Shown: positions 18,537-28,094, numbered from the stretch's first letter. The stretch is DNA of 64,000 nucleotides from Eggerthella sinensis (GCF_003339815.1 NZ_PPTT01000002.1:1-64000); one strand, 5' to 3'. The notes: generated by a model from the letters alone, not told the origin. Made by a program: numbers and translations.

Positions 18537-19705
18537 CGGGCCATCGTCCTCAGACGCTGACGATAGGCCTTCACGGCCGCCTTGATATCGGCCATGTTGT
18601 CGCGGCCGAACTTCTCGAGGTACGCCTCGGCCAGCACGAACGCCACTTCGCTCTCGGCGACGACGGCGCAGGCGGGCACGGCGCACGTGTCGCTGCGCTC
18701 CTTCGACGCCTCCTCCACCTCAAGCGTGTCGAGGTTCACCGTCTCAAGCGGCGTCATGAGCGTGGGAATGGGCTTCATCGCGGCCGACACGATGAGGGGC
18801 ATGCCCGTCGTCATGCCGCCTTCGAGGCCGCCGGCGTTGTTCGACGTGCGCACAAAGCCGGCTTTCTTGTCGAGGGCGATGGGGTCGTGCACCTCCGAGC
18901 CCACGCGGCGCGCAGCCTCGAAACCCAGGCCGAACTCGACGCCCTTGATGGCGGGAATGGAGAACAGCGCAGCTCCCAGGCGCGACGTGAGGCGATCGCC
19001 CGCCGACGCGTAACCGCCCACGCCCGGCACGAGGCCCGTAACCACCACGCGGAAGGTGCCGCCGAGGCTCTCGCCCGCTTCCTTGGCACGGTCGATTTCC
19101 GCCTTCATTGCTTCGGTGGCCTTCTCGTCGGGGCAGCGCACGTCGCTCGTCTCGATGGCGAGCGGCTTGTAGTCGGGCGCGTTCATGAGCGCGTCGTCCT
19201 CTTCGAAGGACGCGGTGCCGATGGACGTGACGTACGAGAACACCTCCACGCCGAGGTCAGCCAGAAACTCGCGCGCGATGCCCGCCGCCGCCACGCGCGC
19301 CGCCGTCTCGCGCGCACTCGCGCGTTCGAGGATGTTGCGGCAGTCGGACGTGTCGGTTTTGAGCGCGCCCACCAAGTCGGCGTGACCGGGACGCGGCGTC
19401 ACTTCGCGCGCGAGGTCGGACGGGGTGTCGCCGAACGCGGCCATGCGGTTCGTCCAATTCTCCCAATCGCGGTTGCGCACCACGAGCGCGATGGGCGTGC
19501 CAAGCGTGCGACCGAAGCGCACGCCTGACGTCACCTCCACGGTGTCGCGCTCGATGCGCTGACGACCGCCGCGGCCATAGCCGGACTGACGGCGCGCGAG
19601 ATCGGTGTTGATCTGCGATTCGGAGATCTTCAGGCCCGCGGGCACGCCATCCACGATGGCCGTGAGGCAGGGGCCGTGGCTTTCGCCTGCTGTGAGGTAT
19701 CGCAT
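18533..19705 (-). CDS. aroC: Chorismate synthase
   Basis: 390-residue FMN-dependent lyase that converts EPSP to chorismate, the final step of the shared aromatic pathway. Signatures: LTAGESHGPCLTAIVDGVPAG at the N-terminus, RRQSGYGRGGRQRIERD, and GGMTTGMPLIVSAAMKPIPT near the C-terminus. Length is standard. It is the first gene of the aroC-aroK-aroB-aroQ::pepP run, separated from aroE by 120 bp that carries a candidate promoter. aroA and a DAHP synthase are not in the window. Confidence 0.98.
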   Translation of the reverse strand: MRYLTAGESHGPCLTAIVDGVPAGLKISESQINTDLARRQSGYGRGGRQRIERDTVEVTSGVRFGRTLGTPIALVVRNRDWENWTNRMAAFGDTPSDLAREVTPRPGHADLVGALKTDTSDCRNILERASARETAARVAAAGIAREFLADLGVEVFSYVTSIGTASFEEDDALMNAPDYKPLAIETSDVRCPDEKATEAMKAEIDRAKEAGESLGGTFRVVVTGLVPGVGGYASAGDRLTSRLGAALFSIPAIKGVEFGLGFEAARRVGSEVHDPIALDKKAGFVRTSNNAGGLEGGMTTGMPLIVSAAMKPIPTLMTPLETVNLDTLEVEEASKERSDTCAVPACAVVAESEVAFVLAEAYLEKFGRDNMADIKAAVKAYRQRLRTMAR

Positions 19706-19748
19706 AGTCTGTCGCTTTCCGAGATAATCCCGAGCATGTTCATACGGT

Positions 19749-19775
19749 ATTGTACCCCACCGCTCCCCCGTGCAA
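19749..19775 (-). promoter_or_regulatory. Candidate promoter of the aroC operon
   Basis: On the minus strand TTGCAC (19770-19775) and TACAAT (19749-19754) are 15 bp apart, 2 bp less than optimal, and 44 bp upstream of the aroC ATG. The hexamers are good and the spacing is poor. Confidence 0.4.
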
Positions 19776-19825
19776 CACGAGAAGCGGCCAGGTGAGCAGC
19801 GAACGTTATGCGTGCCGCGCAGGCG

Positions 19826-20770
19826 CTACAGATCGAAGTGCGCGGCGTCGGCCATGAGGGCGAACAACTCGTCGTCCGACAGGCTCACGTCCACCTCGGC
19901 CAGATCGCACACGGCGTGCACCGTGGCCACCGCCTGCGCCACGAGCATGCCCGCGCCGTCGTGCACCGTGCAACCCGCAGCACGCGCCGCCTGCACGAGC
20001 GCCGTCTCGCCATGGCCGTACACCGCATCGAACACGGTCTGCCCCACGCGCAGGAGCGCGGTGTCGAAGGGAGCGTCGTCGCCCTCGTTCATGCCGAGCG
20101 GCGTCGCGTTCACCACGAGATCGACGGCGGCCAGAGCTTTCGTCGAAGTCGTGTAGCTGCCGAATTTGAACGTGGTGCGCTCGTAGGCCGTGCGGAAGCT
20201 GCGATGGTGCGCCTGCGCGGCCGGCAGGTCCACCGTGGCGTTCGCCAAGAGGCCGAAGCGCTCGACGTAACTCTCGAGCACCGAGCGCGAACGCTCCTTG
20301 TCGCGCCCGACGAGCATGACCACGTCGGCGCCCGCGACGGCGCACGCGTGCAGGATGGACAGCGCCGTGGGGCCCGTGCCGCACACGGCCACGCGCTTGC
20401 CCGCGAAGCTGAAGCCCGTGCGCTCAAGATACGAGACGCAGCCCTGACCGTCGGTGTTGAAGCCGATGAGCGCGTTGCCCTTCTTCACCAGCACGTTCGC
20501 GCCCAAAGCGAGCTTCGCCGTGGCCGCCTTCGCCGTGGCCGCCGCGAAGGCGAGCGGCTTGTACGGCGTGGTGATGTTGATGGACAGGAAGTCGCGCGCA
20601 TCGAGGAAGGCGCGTGCCTCGTCCTCGGTGGCGCAATCGGCAAGCTCGTAGCGCCACGGCAGCCCGAGGCGCTCGTACACGGCGTTGTACATCGCCGGCG
20701 AGAGCGAGTGCGCGATGGGATGACCCAGCAGGTACAGGTGCTCGGCAGGTCGTGCAGCGGTATCGGTCAC
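19826..20770 (-). CDS. aroE: Shikimate dehydrogenase
   Basis: 314 residues. NADPH-dependent reduction of 3-dehydroshikimate to shikimate. GHPIAHSLSPAMYN and INITTPYKPLAF (with the catalytic Lys) form the substrate site. GFNTDGQGCV carries the conserved Asp. VAVCGTGPTALSILHACAVAGA is the Rossmann loop, a variant of the usual GAGGA. NATPLGMNEGD and the final helix complete the fold. It is about 30-40 residues longer than E. coli AroE. It begins with GTG at 20770 in a GTGA overlap with the yqeG-like gene. Confidence 0.93.
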   Translation of the reverse strand: MTDTAARPAEHLYLLGHPIAHSLSPAMYNAVYERLGLPWRYELADCATEDEARAFLDARDFLSINITTPYKPLAFAAATAKAATAKLALGANVLVKKGNALIGFNTDGQGCVSYLERTGFSFAGKRVAVCGTGPTALSILHACAVAGADVVMLVGRDKERSRSVLESYVERFGLLANATVDLPAAQAHHRSFRTAYERTTFKFGSYTTSTKALAAVDLVVNATPLGMNEGDDAPFDTALLRVGQTVFDAVYGHGETALVQAARAAGCTVHDGAGMLVAQAVATVHAVCDLAEVDVSLSDDELFALMADAAHFDL

Positions 20771-21360
20771 GATGATCCTTTCGCTCGCTCGTTCATATCG
20801 GAGGCGGCGTGCGCCTCGAGTGCATCCTCCTCGCAGGGAACCGCGTTGTGCGAGGCGGACGCGGCGCCTTCGGGCTGACGCTCGCCCATGACGGCGCGCT
20901 CGAAGTTGCGCAGCAGCAGCGTGTGGGGCAGGTCCTGCTCCACGAGCGGCGCCAGCAGATACGCTTTCATGCCGAGGAGATGCGCGCCCATGACGTCGGT
21001 GACCAGCTGATCGCCGATGACCACCGTCTGAGAGCGCTTCGCCCCCAGCTTGCGCAGCGCCATGAGGAATGCGGGCGGCAGCGGCTTGACCGCTTTCGCC
21101 ACGATGGGCAGCGACAGGCGGTTCGCCAGCTGGTACACCCCTTCATGCCAGTTGTTGGACACGAGGCAGAACGAAATGCCCGCGTCGCGCGCCTTCGCCA
21201 ACCAGAACCCCACGTCGCGCGGCACTTCGTGCGTGTCGCGCGTGAGGATGGTGTTGTCCACGTCCAACAGTACGTTGCGGTAGCCCTGCGCTAGCAGGTC
21301 GCGGTCGATGTCGATGCGCGAGATGCGCGCAAAGTAGCGGTCGGGTTCGAGAAACGTCAT
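20767..21360 (-). CDS. YqeG family HAD-type phosphatase
   Basis: 197 residues. HAD superfamily motif I is NVLLDVDNTILTRDTHEVP (DxDxT form), motif II is CLVSNNWHEG, and motif IV is VVIGDQLVTDVMGAHLLGMKA. The PVEP-like N-terminus and the AVKPLPPAFLMALRKLG segment match the YqeG/TIGR01668 group. A Bacillus yqeG also sits next to aroE, consistent with the context here. The natural substrate is not established. The C-terminal 30 residues are a variable Ala/Glu-rich tail. It overlaps aroE by 4 bp and follows mltG by 18 bp. Confidence 0.87.
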   Translation of the reverse strand: MTFLEPDRYFARISRIDIDRDLLAQGYRNVLLDVDNTILTRDTHEVPRDVGFWLAKARDAGISFCLVSNNWHEGVYQLANRLSLPIVAKAVKPLPPAFLMALRKLGAKRSQTVVIGDQLVTDVMGAHLLGMKAYLLAPLVEQDLPHTLLLRNFERAVMGERQPEGAASASHNAVPCEEDALEAHAASDMNERAKGSS

Positions 21361-21378
21361 AGCGGTGTGGGGTACGGC

Positions 21379-22530
21379 CTACGAGAACGTTTCTTGGTGC
21401 TCGTCGTACGTCTCGCTGAAGTAGTACTGGTCGCCTTCGAAGTAGAAGAAGAAGTACTTGCCGAGCGATTCCTGGTCGGGCGCGCACACGGCCTGCAAGC
21501 TGTCGATGCTGGGCGAGCAGATGGGCGTGGGCGGCAGACCCGTGTTGGCGTACGTGCTGTACGGTGTTTCGGCGTGCACTTCCTCTGCGGACGGGTCGTG
21601 ACCCACTTCGTAGGCGGTGGTGGCATCGCTCTGGAGGAAGCCGTAGCTCGGGTCGCCCAGGGTGCTCAGGCGGTTGTAGAACACGGAGGCCACCTGCGCG
21701 CGAATCTGCTCGTCGCCGCTCGACTCCTTCTCCACGATGGAGGCCAGGTTCACGGCGTCGTAGACGGTGAGGCCCTGGCTTTGCGGATAGGACCAATTGA
21801 GGCTCGCTGTCTCGGTCTGGAACTGGTCGAGCATCATGCGGACGACCGTATCGGCCGTGGCTTCGTCGGAAATCTCGTACGTCTTCGGGAACAGGAAGCC
21901 TTCCAGCTTGTTCGTGCCCGCATCGGCCAAGAACGCGTAGTCGGCCGCGTACACACTGGCATCGGACGACGCGGCAGTGAAGTCGTCCACCGAGATGCGG
22001 CCCTCCGTGAAGTCGGACACGCTCTGCGCGATCTGCGCGAGGGTGTAGCCCTCGGGGATGGTGGGCGCGTTCGTCTTGGGGCCGGCCTTGAGGTCGTTGA
22101 TGATCTGGTCGAGCGTGACGCCGCCCGCGAAGGTGTACGTGCCGGGTTTGAGCTGCGAATCGACGCCCAACTCGTTCACGCGCTTCGTGAAGTCGGACGC
22201 GCTCGTGACGAGACGCGCCTCTTCCAGGTCTTTGCCGACAGCCTGAGCACCCTCGCCGTCGGCCACCACCACGGTGGCTTCCTGGCCCTCGGCCAGCAGC
22301 TCGACGGGCTGAGCGGAGCAGCTGTTGAACAGCGTGAGCGCGCCGAACGCCAAACCGCCGATCACGACGATAGCCAAGATGGCGGCGAAAATGACGGGGC
22401 CCTTGCTCTTCTTCGGGCGGATGTAGCTGGTATCGTACGTTCTGAACTGGCGCTCGCCACGGGCATGCACGGAGCGGGCCGCATGATTGGGGCGCTGGGA
22501 ATAGGTGACTTGCTTCCTGTGCTGGGGCAT
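21379..22530 (-). CDS. mltG: Endolytic murein transglycosylase MltG
   Basis: 383-residue single-pass membrane enzyme that cuts nascent peptidoglycan strands. A basic, His/Arg-rich cytoplasmic N-terminus is followed by one transmembrane helix (IFAAILAIVVIGGLAFGALTL, about residues 47-67), a LysM-like region and the YceG catalytic domain. The catalytic Glu lies in ASIVEKESSGDEQ, followed by VASVFYNRLS and a C-terminal PICSPSIDSLQA (usual form P-I-x-N-P-G). The ATG at 22530 is chosen because GGAAAG precedes it and it avoids overlap with ruvX; an earlier start would add 14 residues. The alaS-ruvX-mltG order is conserved in many Gram-positives. Confidence 0.93.
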   Translation of the reverse strand: MPQHRKQVTYSQRPNHAARSVHARGERQFRTYDTSYIRPKKSKGPVIFAAILAIVVIGGLAFGALTLFNSCSAQPVELLAEGQEATVVVADGEGAQAVGKDLEEARLVTSASDFTKRVNELGVDSQLKPGTYTFAGGVTLDQIINDLKAGPKTNAPTIPEGYTLAQIAQSVSDFTEGRISVDDFTAASSDASVYAADYAFLADAGTNKLEGFLFPKTYEISDEATADTVVRMMLDQFQTETASLNWSYPQSQGLTVYDAVNLASIVEKESSGDEQIRAQVASVFYNRLSTLGDPSYGFLQSDATTAYEVGHDPSAEEVHAETPYSTYANTGLPPTPICSPSIDSLQAVCAPDQESLGKYFFFYFEGDQYYFSETYDEHQETFS

Positions 22531-22546
22531 GGACTTTCCTCTACTT

Positions 22547-22966
22547 TCACCAAGCCTCGCGGCGCGCGTCAAGCCACGCCTGCAAAAACAAACTCGCGGC
22601 TATCATATCTATTTTGCCCCGCATGGCCTTCTCGGTGAGGCCCTTTTCACGCAAACTCCGTTTGGCCTCCTGCGAGCTCAAACGCTCGTCGACGAACTCG
22701 TGGGGTATGCCGCAGGCAGCGGAAATCTTCTGCGCCGCAGCTCGTATGCGTACGGCCTGCGGCCCCTCCGTGCCCGCCATCGTGTACGGCAGCCCGCACA
22801 GCAGCAGTTCCGGCTCCCAATCCTCAAGCACCCGCTGAAACGGTTTCGCGCACGTGAGCACCTCCGAAGCCGGCAGCACCACCACCGGAGAAGCCACCCG
22901 CTCCCCCGGATCGCTCACCGCCACGCCCACGCGCGTCTCGCCAATGTCCAAAGCCATAATTCGCAT
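22547..22966 (-). CDS. ruvX: RuvX/YqgF family nuclease
   Basis: 139-residue RNase H-like protein. It begins MRIMALDIGETRVGVAVSD (first catalytic Asp). It contains ELLLCGLPYTMAGTEGPQA, FVDERLSSQEAKRSLREKG and a C-terminal DMIAASLFLQAWLD (last acidic residue), the standard YqgF pattern. Family members are annotated as Holliday junction resolvases and are linked to 16S rRNA 5'-end processing. It lies between alaS and mltG, 16 bp before the latter. AGAAAGG lies upstream. Confidence 0.94.
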   Translation of the reverse strand: MRIMALDIGETRVGVAVSDPGERVASPVVVLPASEVLTCAKPFQRVLEDWEPELLLCGLPYTMAGTEGPQAVRIRAAAQKISAACGIPHEFVDERLSSQEAKRSLREKGLTEKAMRGKIDMIAASLFLQAWLDARREAW

Positions 22967-23058
22967 GATGAGCCTTTCTGGGGGGATGGGGATGGAAGGG
23001 GGTGCTTGGAGGACGTCGCCGGTTGGTGCGCCTCTCAGCTTGGTCTCTCAGCTTAGCC

Positions 23059-23110
23059 TCCCCCTGTTGCGCCTTCCCGATATTGCGCCTCCCCCTATTG
23101 CGCCCGATGG
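23059..23110. repeat. Short imperfect tandem repeat in the alaS-ruvX spacer
   Basis: Three imperfect copies of a 15-17 bp unit with the core (C)CCCNNTTGCGCC lie in the 246-bp gap between alaS and ruvX, with related GGGCGCAAGGGG sequence just beyond. Nothing coding is apparent in the gap. Function unknown; possibly slipped-strand or recombination debris. Confidence 0.45.
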
Positions 23111-23180
23111 GGGTCTTGCGGACCGGGTAGAGTCACTTCGGGCGCAAGGGGAAGGGTGGGTGCAAGGGGGGGTGTACGAA

Positions 23181-23211
23181 CGAGGAGGGGCGGCTGAGCC
23201 GCCCCTCCTCG
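23181..23211 (-). terminator. Hairpin after alaS
   Basis: A perfect 14-bp GC-rich stem (23181-23194 with 23198-23211) with a 3-nt loop starts 1 bp after the alaS stop codon. The minus-strand tail TTCGT is only weakly T-rich, so termination may be partial, leaving some read-through into ruvX-mltG. Confidence 0.65.
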
Positions 23212-23212
23212 T

Positions 23213-25849
23213 TTACAGCAGCAGTTCTCGTGCGGCCTCGAGCGCGGCCTCGATGCCGGAGGCGTCCTTGCCGCCGGCTTGGGCCATGGCGGCTTTGCCG
23301 CCGCCGCCGCCCTTCACATTGGGAGCGATGGCCTTGATGATGGCGCCCGCGTCGAAGCCTGCGTCCACGGCCTCCGGGCTGCCGGCCGCCAGCAGGATGG
23401 GCTTGCCGTCCTTGCTCGCCGCGAGCACGGCTGCGCCCGGCTTGCCGAGGCGCGCGCGAACGACGTCCCATGCGTTGCGCATCTGACCCGCGTCCGCCTC
23501 GCCGAGGCTGCCGATCACCACGGGATAGCCGGCCTTGGCATCGGCGGCGCTGCTCAGAAGCGCGGTGATGCCGTCGTCGGCGATGGTCTGCAGGTTGCGC
23601 TTCATCTTCGCCTGGAGCTCTTTGAGCGTCTTCACGTTCGCGGCGGTGCGCTCGCTCACGTCGAGCAGCGGCACGCGCAGCTCTTCGGCCGTCTCCTTGA
23701 GCTCGGCCTCCATGCGGTTCATGTACGCGAGCGCGTCGAAGCTGGTCACCGCCTCGACACGACGCAGGTTCGCGCCCACGCTCGTCTCGGTGGTGATCTT
23801 CACGAAACCGATCTCGCTTGTGGCGGACACGTGCGTGCCGCCGCACAGCTCCTGCGAGAACCCTTCGATGTCGAGCACGCGCACAAATTCGCCGTACTTC
23901 TCGCCGAACAGCGCCATGACGCCGGCTTCGCGAGCCGACGCGAGCGACGTCTCGTAGGCGTGCACGGGATGGTTCTCCATGATCTTCTCGTTGGCCAGGC
24001 GCTCCACTTCGGCAATCTGCTCGGTCGTCATAGCCTCGAAGTGCGTGAAGTCGAACCGCAGGCGGTTGTCCGCCACGTAGCTGCCGGCCTGCTTCACGTG
24101 GTCGCCCAGCACCTGGCGCAGCGCCCAATGCAGGATGTGGGTGGCCGTGTGGTTGCGGCGGATGCGCTCGCGGCGCGGCACGTCGATGGCGGCGTGCACG
24201 GTGTCGCCGGCCACGATGCGGCCGCTTTCCACCTGCACGGTATGGGCGATGAGGCCCTTCTCCGGCTCCTTCGTGTCAAGCACGCGCACGGTGGCGTCGT
24301 CCTTGCTCAGCGTGCCGGTATCGCCGATCTGACCGCCCTTCTCGGCGTAGAACGGCGTGGCCTCGAGCACGATGCGACCCTCGTCGCCCGCTTCGAGCAC
24401 GTCCACCTGCTGGCCGTCCTTCACGAGCGCCAGCACGCGCACGTCCGCGTCGTTCTTGGTGTAGCCGAGGAACTCGGTGGCGCCCACGGCCTCGAGGATC
24501 TCGTTCATCACGCCGCCGTACGTGGACCAAGCCGCCTCGGCGTCCTTCGTGTTCGCCGCGCGAGCGCGTTCGCGCTGCTCTTCCATGCAGCGGCCGAAGC
24601 CCTCCATGTCCACCTCGATGCCGCGCTCGTCGCACAGCTCGCGCGTGACCTCCACGGGGAAGCCGTACGTGTCGTGCAGCGTGAACGCGCGGTCGCCCGG
24701 CAGCACGTCGCCTTCGAGCTCGGCCAGCGCTTCGTCGAGGTACGCACGGCCCTGACGCAGGTTCGCGCCGAAGCGCTCTTCCTCGGACAGGATGACGCGG
24801 CGCATGAGCTCGCGATTCTCCACGATTTCGGGGTACACGTGGCCCATGAGGGTCACGATCTCGTCCACGTACTCGTTGAGGAACGGCTTGTCGAGGCCCA
24901 GCAGGTGGCCCTTCATCACGGCGCGGCGCAGCAGGCGGCGCAGCACGTAGCCGCGGCCCTCGTTCGACGGCAGGATGCCGTCGGCGATCATGAACGCCAC
25001 CGCACGGCTGTGATCGGCCATGATGCGCAGGGACAGATCGGTGGCGGCGTCTTCGCCGTACACAGTGCCCGTCAGGCTCTCCCCCACGGCCACGAGCGAG
25101 CGCAGCACGTCGGTTTCGTAGTTGGACTGCACGCCCTGCAGGATGGCCGCGATGCGCTCGAGGCCCATGCCGGTGTCGATGTTCTTCTTCGGCAGCGGCA
25201 CGAACGAACCGTCCTCCTGGCCGTCGTACTGGGTGAACACGAGGTTCCAGTACTCGAGGAAGCGGTCGCAGTCGCAGCCCGGCGCGCAGTCGGGACTGCC
25301 GCAGCCGAAGCTTTCGCCCTGGTCGTAGTAGATCTCCGAGCAGGGGCCGCAGGGGCCGGTGGGTCCGGCACGCCAGAAGTTGTCTTCTTCGCCGAGGCGC
25401 GAGATGTGGTCGTCGGGCACGCCGAGCTTCTTCCAAATCTCGATGGTCTCGTCGTCGTCAAGGTAGACGGTGAAGTACAGACGCTCGGCGGGCAGGCCCA
25501 GCACCTCGGTGGAGAACTCGTACGCCCAGGCGCACATCTCCTCCTTGAAGTACTCGCCGAAGCTGAAGTTGCCCAGCATCTCGAAGAAGCTCTGATGGCG
25601 GCCCGTCGTGCCGATGATGTCGATGTCGTTCGTGCGCACGCACTTCTGCACCGTCGTCGTGCCGATATAGGGGGTCTCGAGGTGCTTCTGCTGCAGGAAG
25701 TAGGGCTTGAACTGCACCATGCCGGCACTCGTCAACAGCAGCGACGGATCGTCGGGGATGAGCGAGGACGACGGCCACCGCTTGCAGCCCTTCTCCTCGA
25801 AAAAGCTCAGGTACTTCTCGCGGATTTCCGCGCTGGTCATGTACTTCAT
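23213..25849 (-). CDS. alaS: Alanyl-tRNA synthetase
   Basis: 878-residue class II synthetase. The catalytic domain begins MTSAEIREKYLSFFEEKGCK with PSSSLIPDDPSLLLTSAGMV and GRHQSFFEMLGNFSFGEYFK. The editing domain shows the zinc site HTATHILHWALRQ (HxxxH) and CGGTHVSATSEIG. The C-Ala domain ends with a Gly-rich GGGGGKAAMAQAGGKD typical of DHHA1. Length is normal. It also has a Cys-rich insert (CGSPDCAPGCDCDRFLEYWN) in the catalytic domain, as in many bacteria. It is followed by a hairpin and then ruvX. Confidence 0.98.
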   Translation of the reverse strand: MKYMTSAEIREKYLSFFEEKGCKRWPSSSLIPDDPSLLLTSAGMVQFKPYFLQQKHLETPYIGTTTVQKCVRTNDIDIIGTTGRHQSFFEMLGNFSFGEYFKEEMCAWAYEFSTEVLGLPAERLYFTVYLDDDETIEIWKKLGVPDDHISRLGEEDNFWRAGPTGPCGPCSEIYYDQGESFGCGSPDCAPGCDCDRFLEYWNLVFTQYDGQEDGSFVPLPKKNIDTGMGLERIAAILQGVQSNYETDVLRSLVAVGESLTGTVYGEDAATDLSLRIMADHSRAVAFMIADGILPSNEGRGYVLRRLLRRAVMKGHLLGLDKPFLNEYVDEIVTLMGHVYPEIVENRELMRRVILSEEERFGANLRQGRAYLDEALAELEGDVLPGDRAFTLHDTYGFPVEVTRELCDERGIEVDMEGFGRCMEEQRERARAANTKDAEAAWSTYGGVMNEILEAVGATEFLGYTKNDADVRVLALVKDGQQVDVLEAGDEGRIVLEATPFYAEKGGQIGDTGTLSKDDATVRVLDTKEPEKGLIAHTVQVESGRIVAGDTVHAAIDVPRRERIRRNHTATHILHWALRQVLGDHVKQAGSYVADNRLRFDFTHFEAMTTEQIAEVERLANEKIMENHPVHAYETSLASAREAGVMALFGEKYGEFVRVLDIEGFSQELCGGTHVSATSEIGFVKITTETSVGANLRRVEAVTSFDALAYMNRMEAELKETAEELRVPLLDVSERTAANVKTLKELQAKMKRNLQTIADDGITALLSSAADAKAGYPVVIGSLGEADAGQMRNAWDVVRARLGKPGAAVLAASKDGKPILLAAGSPEAVDAGFDAGAIIKAIAPNVKGGGGGKAAMAQAGGKDASGIEAALEAARELLL

Positions 25850-25959
25850 ATTCGTTTCTTTCTATCTCCTCGGGGACCGCGTCAGCGCGGCCCGCTGTTC
25901 CACTATCCTCGCGCAGACGCCCCGTCCGCGCTCCCCCGCTCGCGCCGCCGAGGGCTCCG

Positions 25960-27249
25960 TCAGCGCTTCTTGCGGTGCTGCGCCTTCTTCTCGGCTTCCG
26001 CCTTGCGCTGCTCGACGCGCTCGAACGCCGCCGACACGTCGGGATGCGGCGCTGTGGCATCGGCGATGGGGTCGACGTCGCTATCGGCATCGGCGTTACC
26101 CTGGAAGAACACGCCGTCGGACGACACAAGGCGCCTGCCGGTGCGTTTTTCGAAATAATACACGAAAACGGCCTTCGCAACGGCCACGGAGGGGATCGAT
26201 GCCAACATGCCCACAAGCGAGCCCATGAAGCCGCTCATTGCGCCGCCGATGGCAGAACCCGCCATCAACGCGATGATGGTGAGCGCCGGGTGCACGTCCA
26301 CCGAATTCGCCATGATCTTCGGCGATACGAACGTGTACACGATCTGCTGGATGGCGATGGTGCCCACCAGCGCGATAAGGGCAACCCAGGGGCTCACGAA
26401 CACGCCGACGACGGCCGCGAGCGCGCCGCCCAGCCACGGGCCCACGATGGGGATGATGTTGAGCAGGCCGGCGATGCCGCCGAGCGCCGCGTAGTTCGGG
26501 ACGCCGATGACGCCGAACAGCACGCCGCAGCCCACGCCGATGACCGCGCACTGCATGAGCGTGCCCTTGATGTAGCCGCCCATGACGCGCGTGAACGTGA
26601 CGTGCAGCATCTGCAGGTCTTCCTGGCGCTTCGGGCCGGCCAGGCGCATGCTCTCGCGACCGAGCGCCGGCAGCTCCATGAGAATCCAGAACGCCACCAC
26701 GAGGGCGAAGCCGATGGCCACGAAGCTGTTCACCACGCCGGTGCCGATGGCCACGACGCCCGTGGTGCTATCGCGCACGAACGAGGAGGCCCAATCGCCG
26801 AGCGCCTTGAGCGCCTGCGTGAGGTAATCCTGCACGGTGCTGTTCGACAGCACGTCGGCGTAGCGGGCGTACAGGTCGTTGCCCCAGCCGATGATGGTCT
26901 GCACGTAGCCGGGCACGCTCTCGACAAGGCTGGTGAACTGGCCGCCCAGGCCGAACGCCGGGGAGAACAGCATGAGGCCCACGAGAGCCAGCAGCACGAA
27001 CATGAGCACGTAGGCGATGGTGGTGCCGGCAACGCGCGGCACGCCGAGCTTCTCCAGCTTGTTCACGGGGCCGCGCAGGCAGAACACGATGACGGTGGAC
27101 CAGATGACGATGCCCACCGGCACGCTGAGGATGTTGAACAAATACACGAGGACGGCCGTGAGCAGGATGCCGCCCACGATCGTCCACACCACGAGGAAGC
27201 TGCGCTTCGCTTTGTCTGTTTTTGTCGCTTCGGAGTTGGGGTTCTCCAC
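25960..27249 (-). CDS. AI-2E family transporter
   Basis: 429-residue polytopic membrane protein of the AI-2E (PF01594) family, with about eight spans. It carries VVAFWILMELPALGRE, FTRVMGGYIKGTLMQCAVIGVG and the conserved NIIPIVGPWLGGALAAVVG followed by VSPKIMANSVDVHPALTIIALMAG. Members export diverse solutes or act as sodium/proton antiporters; the autoinducer name is historical. The C-terminal 70 residues are cytoplasmic and charged. It begins with GTG at 27249 preceded by AAAGGG, and follows the DUF948-like gene by 35 bp, probably in one transcript. Confidence 0.9.
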   Translation of the reverse strand: MENPNSEATKTDKAKRSFLVVWTIVGGILLTAVLVYLFNILSVPVGIVIWSTVIVFCLRGPVNKLEKLGVPRVAGTTIAYVLMFVLLALVGLMLFSPAFGLGGQFTSLVESVPGYVQTIIGWGNDLYARYADVLSNSTVQDYLTQALKALGDWASSFVRDSTTGVVAIGTGVVNSFVAIGFALVVAFWILMELPALGRESMRLAGPKRQEDLQMLHVTFTRVMGGYIKGTLMQCAVIGVGCGVLFGVIGVPNYAALGGIAGLLNIIPIVGPWLGGALAAVVGVFVSPWVALIALVGTIAIQQIVYTFVSPKIMANSVDVHPALTIIALMAGSAIGGAMSGFMGSLVGMLASIPSVAVAKAVFVYYFEKRTGRRLVSSDGVFFQGNADADSDVDPIADATAPHPDVSAAFERVEQRKAEAEKKAQHRKKR

Positions 27250-27284
27250 CGAGCCCGCCCTTTCGTACCGTCTGACGCCTGCGG

Positions 27285-28094
27285 TTACTTGCCCTGTTCC
27301 GTATCGGCCGCCTGCGCGCCCTTGCCGTACGTGAAGTACTGCTGCGCGGCGTTGGCGTCGGCGGTGGCGGCGGTTGCCACGGCGTCCACCATGGAAGCGG
27401 CTGCTTCGGAGGTCTTGTCGGCGGCGGCGCGCTTGGCCTCGGCCTTCTCCTCGCGCTCGACGCGCTGCTCGGCACGCTGCTCGCGCTGATCGGCGACGGC
27501 TTCCTGCGCGGCCTTGACGGACGTGGTTACCACGCCTTTGACCACGTCGGTTGCGGACACGGGCACGTCGGTGTTGTGGGAGACCGCATGCGCGGAAGCG
27601 GCCTGCTCGACGGAGCGCGGGGCCGCAGGCTCGTCGGCCGCACGTTCGGCCTTTGCCTGGCCGAGCGCCACCGATTCGTCGCTCGCGCGGCGCGACTTGA
27701 AGGCGTTGCGCACGCGGGACGTCACGTTGTTCACGAGCTCCACCGGGGCGTTCGTCACCGTGTCCACCGCTTCGACGGCCGACGATACCGAGTCGGTGAT
27801 CTCGTTCACGTCTTCGAGGATCTGGTCGATACGCATGATCTCGAGATTGGCGGCATCCACCGTGAGCGACACGCGCTCCACGAGCGGGTCGACCTTCGCC
27901 GCGACGGGCTCGAGCGACGCCGTGATGCGCTCCACGCTTGCCAGCGTAGGCTCAACCTGCTTCTGCAAATCATCCACCGTCTTGCGCGTCTTGCGGACGG
28001 TCATAACAAGCTCGATGACGAGCCACACCAGCACCGCTCCGACGATCACATAGATCACCGGCAGCGCAATGCTGAGAACTTCGCTGATATCCAC
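27285..28094 (-). CDS. DUF948-like membrane-anchored coiled-coil protein
   Basis: 269 residues. One N-terminal transmembrane helix (VLSIALPVIYVIVGAVLVWLV, residues 5-25) is followed by a long heptad-like region (DDLQKQVEPTLASVERITAS, then EPVAAKVDPLVERVSLTVDA and so on) similar to DUF948 proteins. The C-terminal half is Ala/Glu/Lys-rich and low in complexity. The function is unknown; DUF948 proteins are membrane-tethered and often lie near envelope genes. It begins with GTG at 28094, 6 nt after AGGAGG, and precedes the AI-2E transporter gene. Confidence 0.75.
   Translation of the reverse strand: MDISEVLSIALPVIYVIVGAVLVWLVIELVMTVRKTRKTVDDLQKQVEPTLASVERITASLEPVAAKVDPLVERVSLTVDAANLEIMRIDQILEDVNEITDSVSSAVEAVDTVTNAPVELVNNVTSRVRNAFKSRRASDESVALGQAKAERAADEPAAPRSVEQAASAHAVSHNTDVPVSATDVVKGVVTTSVKAAQEAVADQREQRAEQRVEREEKAEAKRAAADKTSEAAASMVDAVATAATADANAAQQYFTYGKGAQAADTEQGK

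Noticed and set aside
23279-26158. A 959-codon plus-strand frame antisense to alaS
   Set aside because: Mirror of a canonical alanyl-tRNA synthetase; His/Ala/Val/Arg-rich and without domains.
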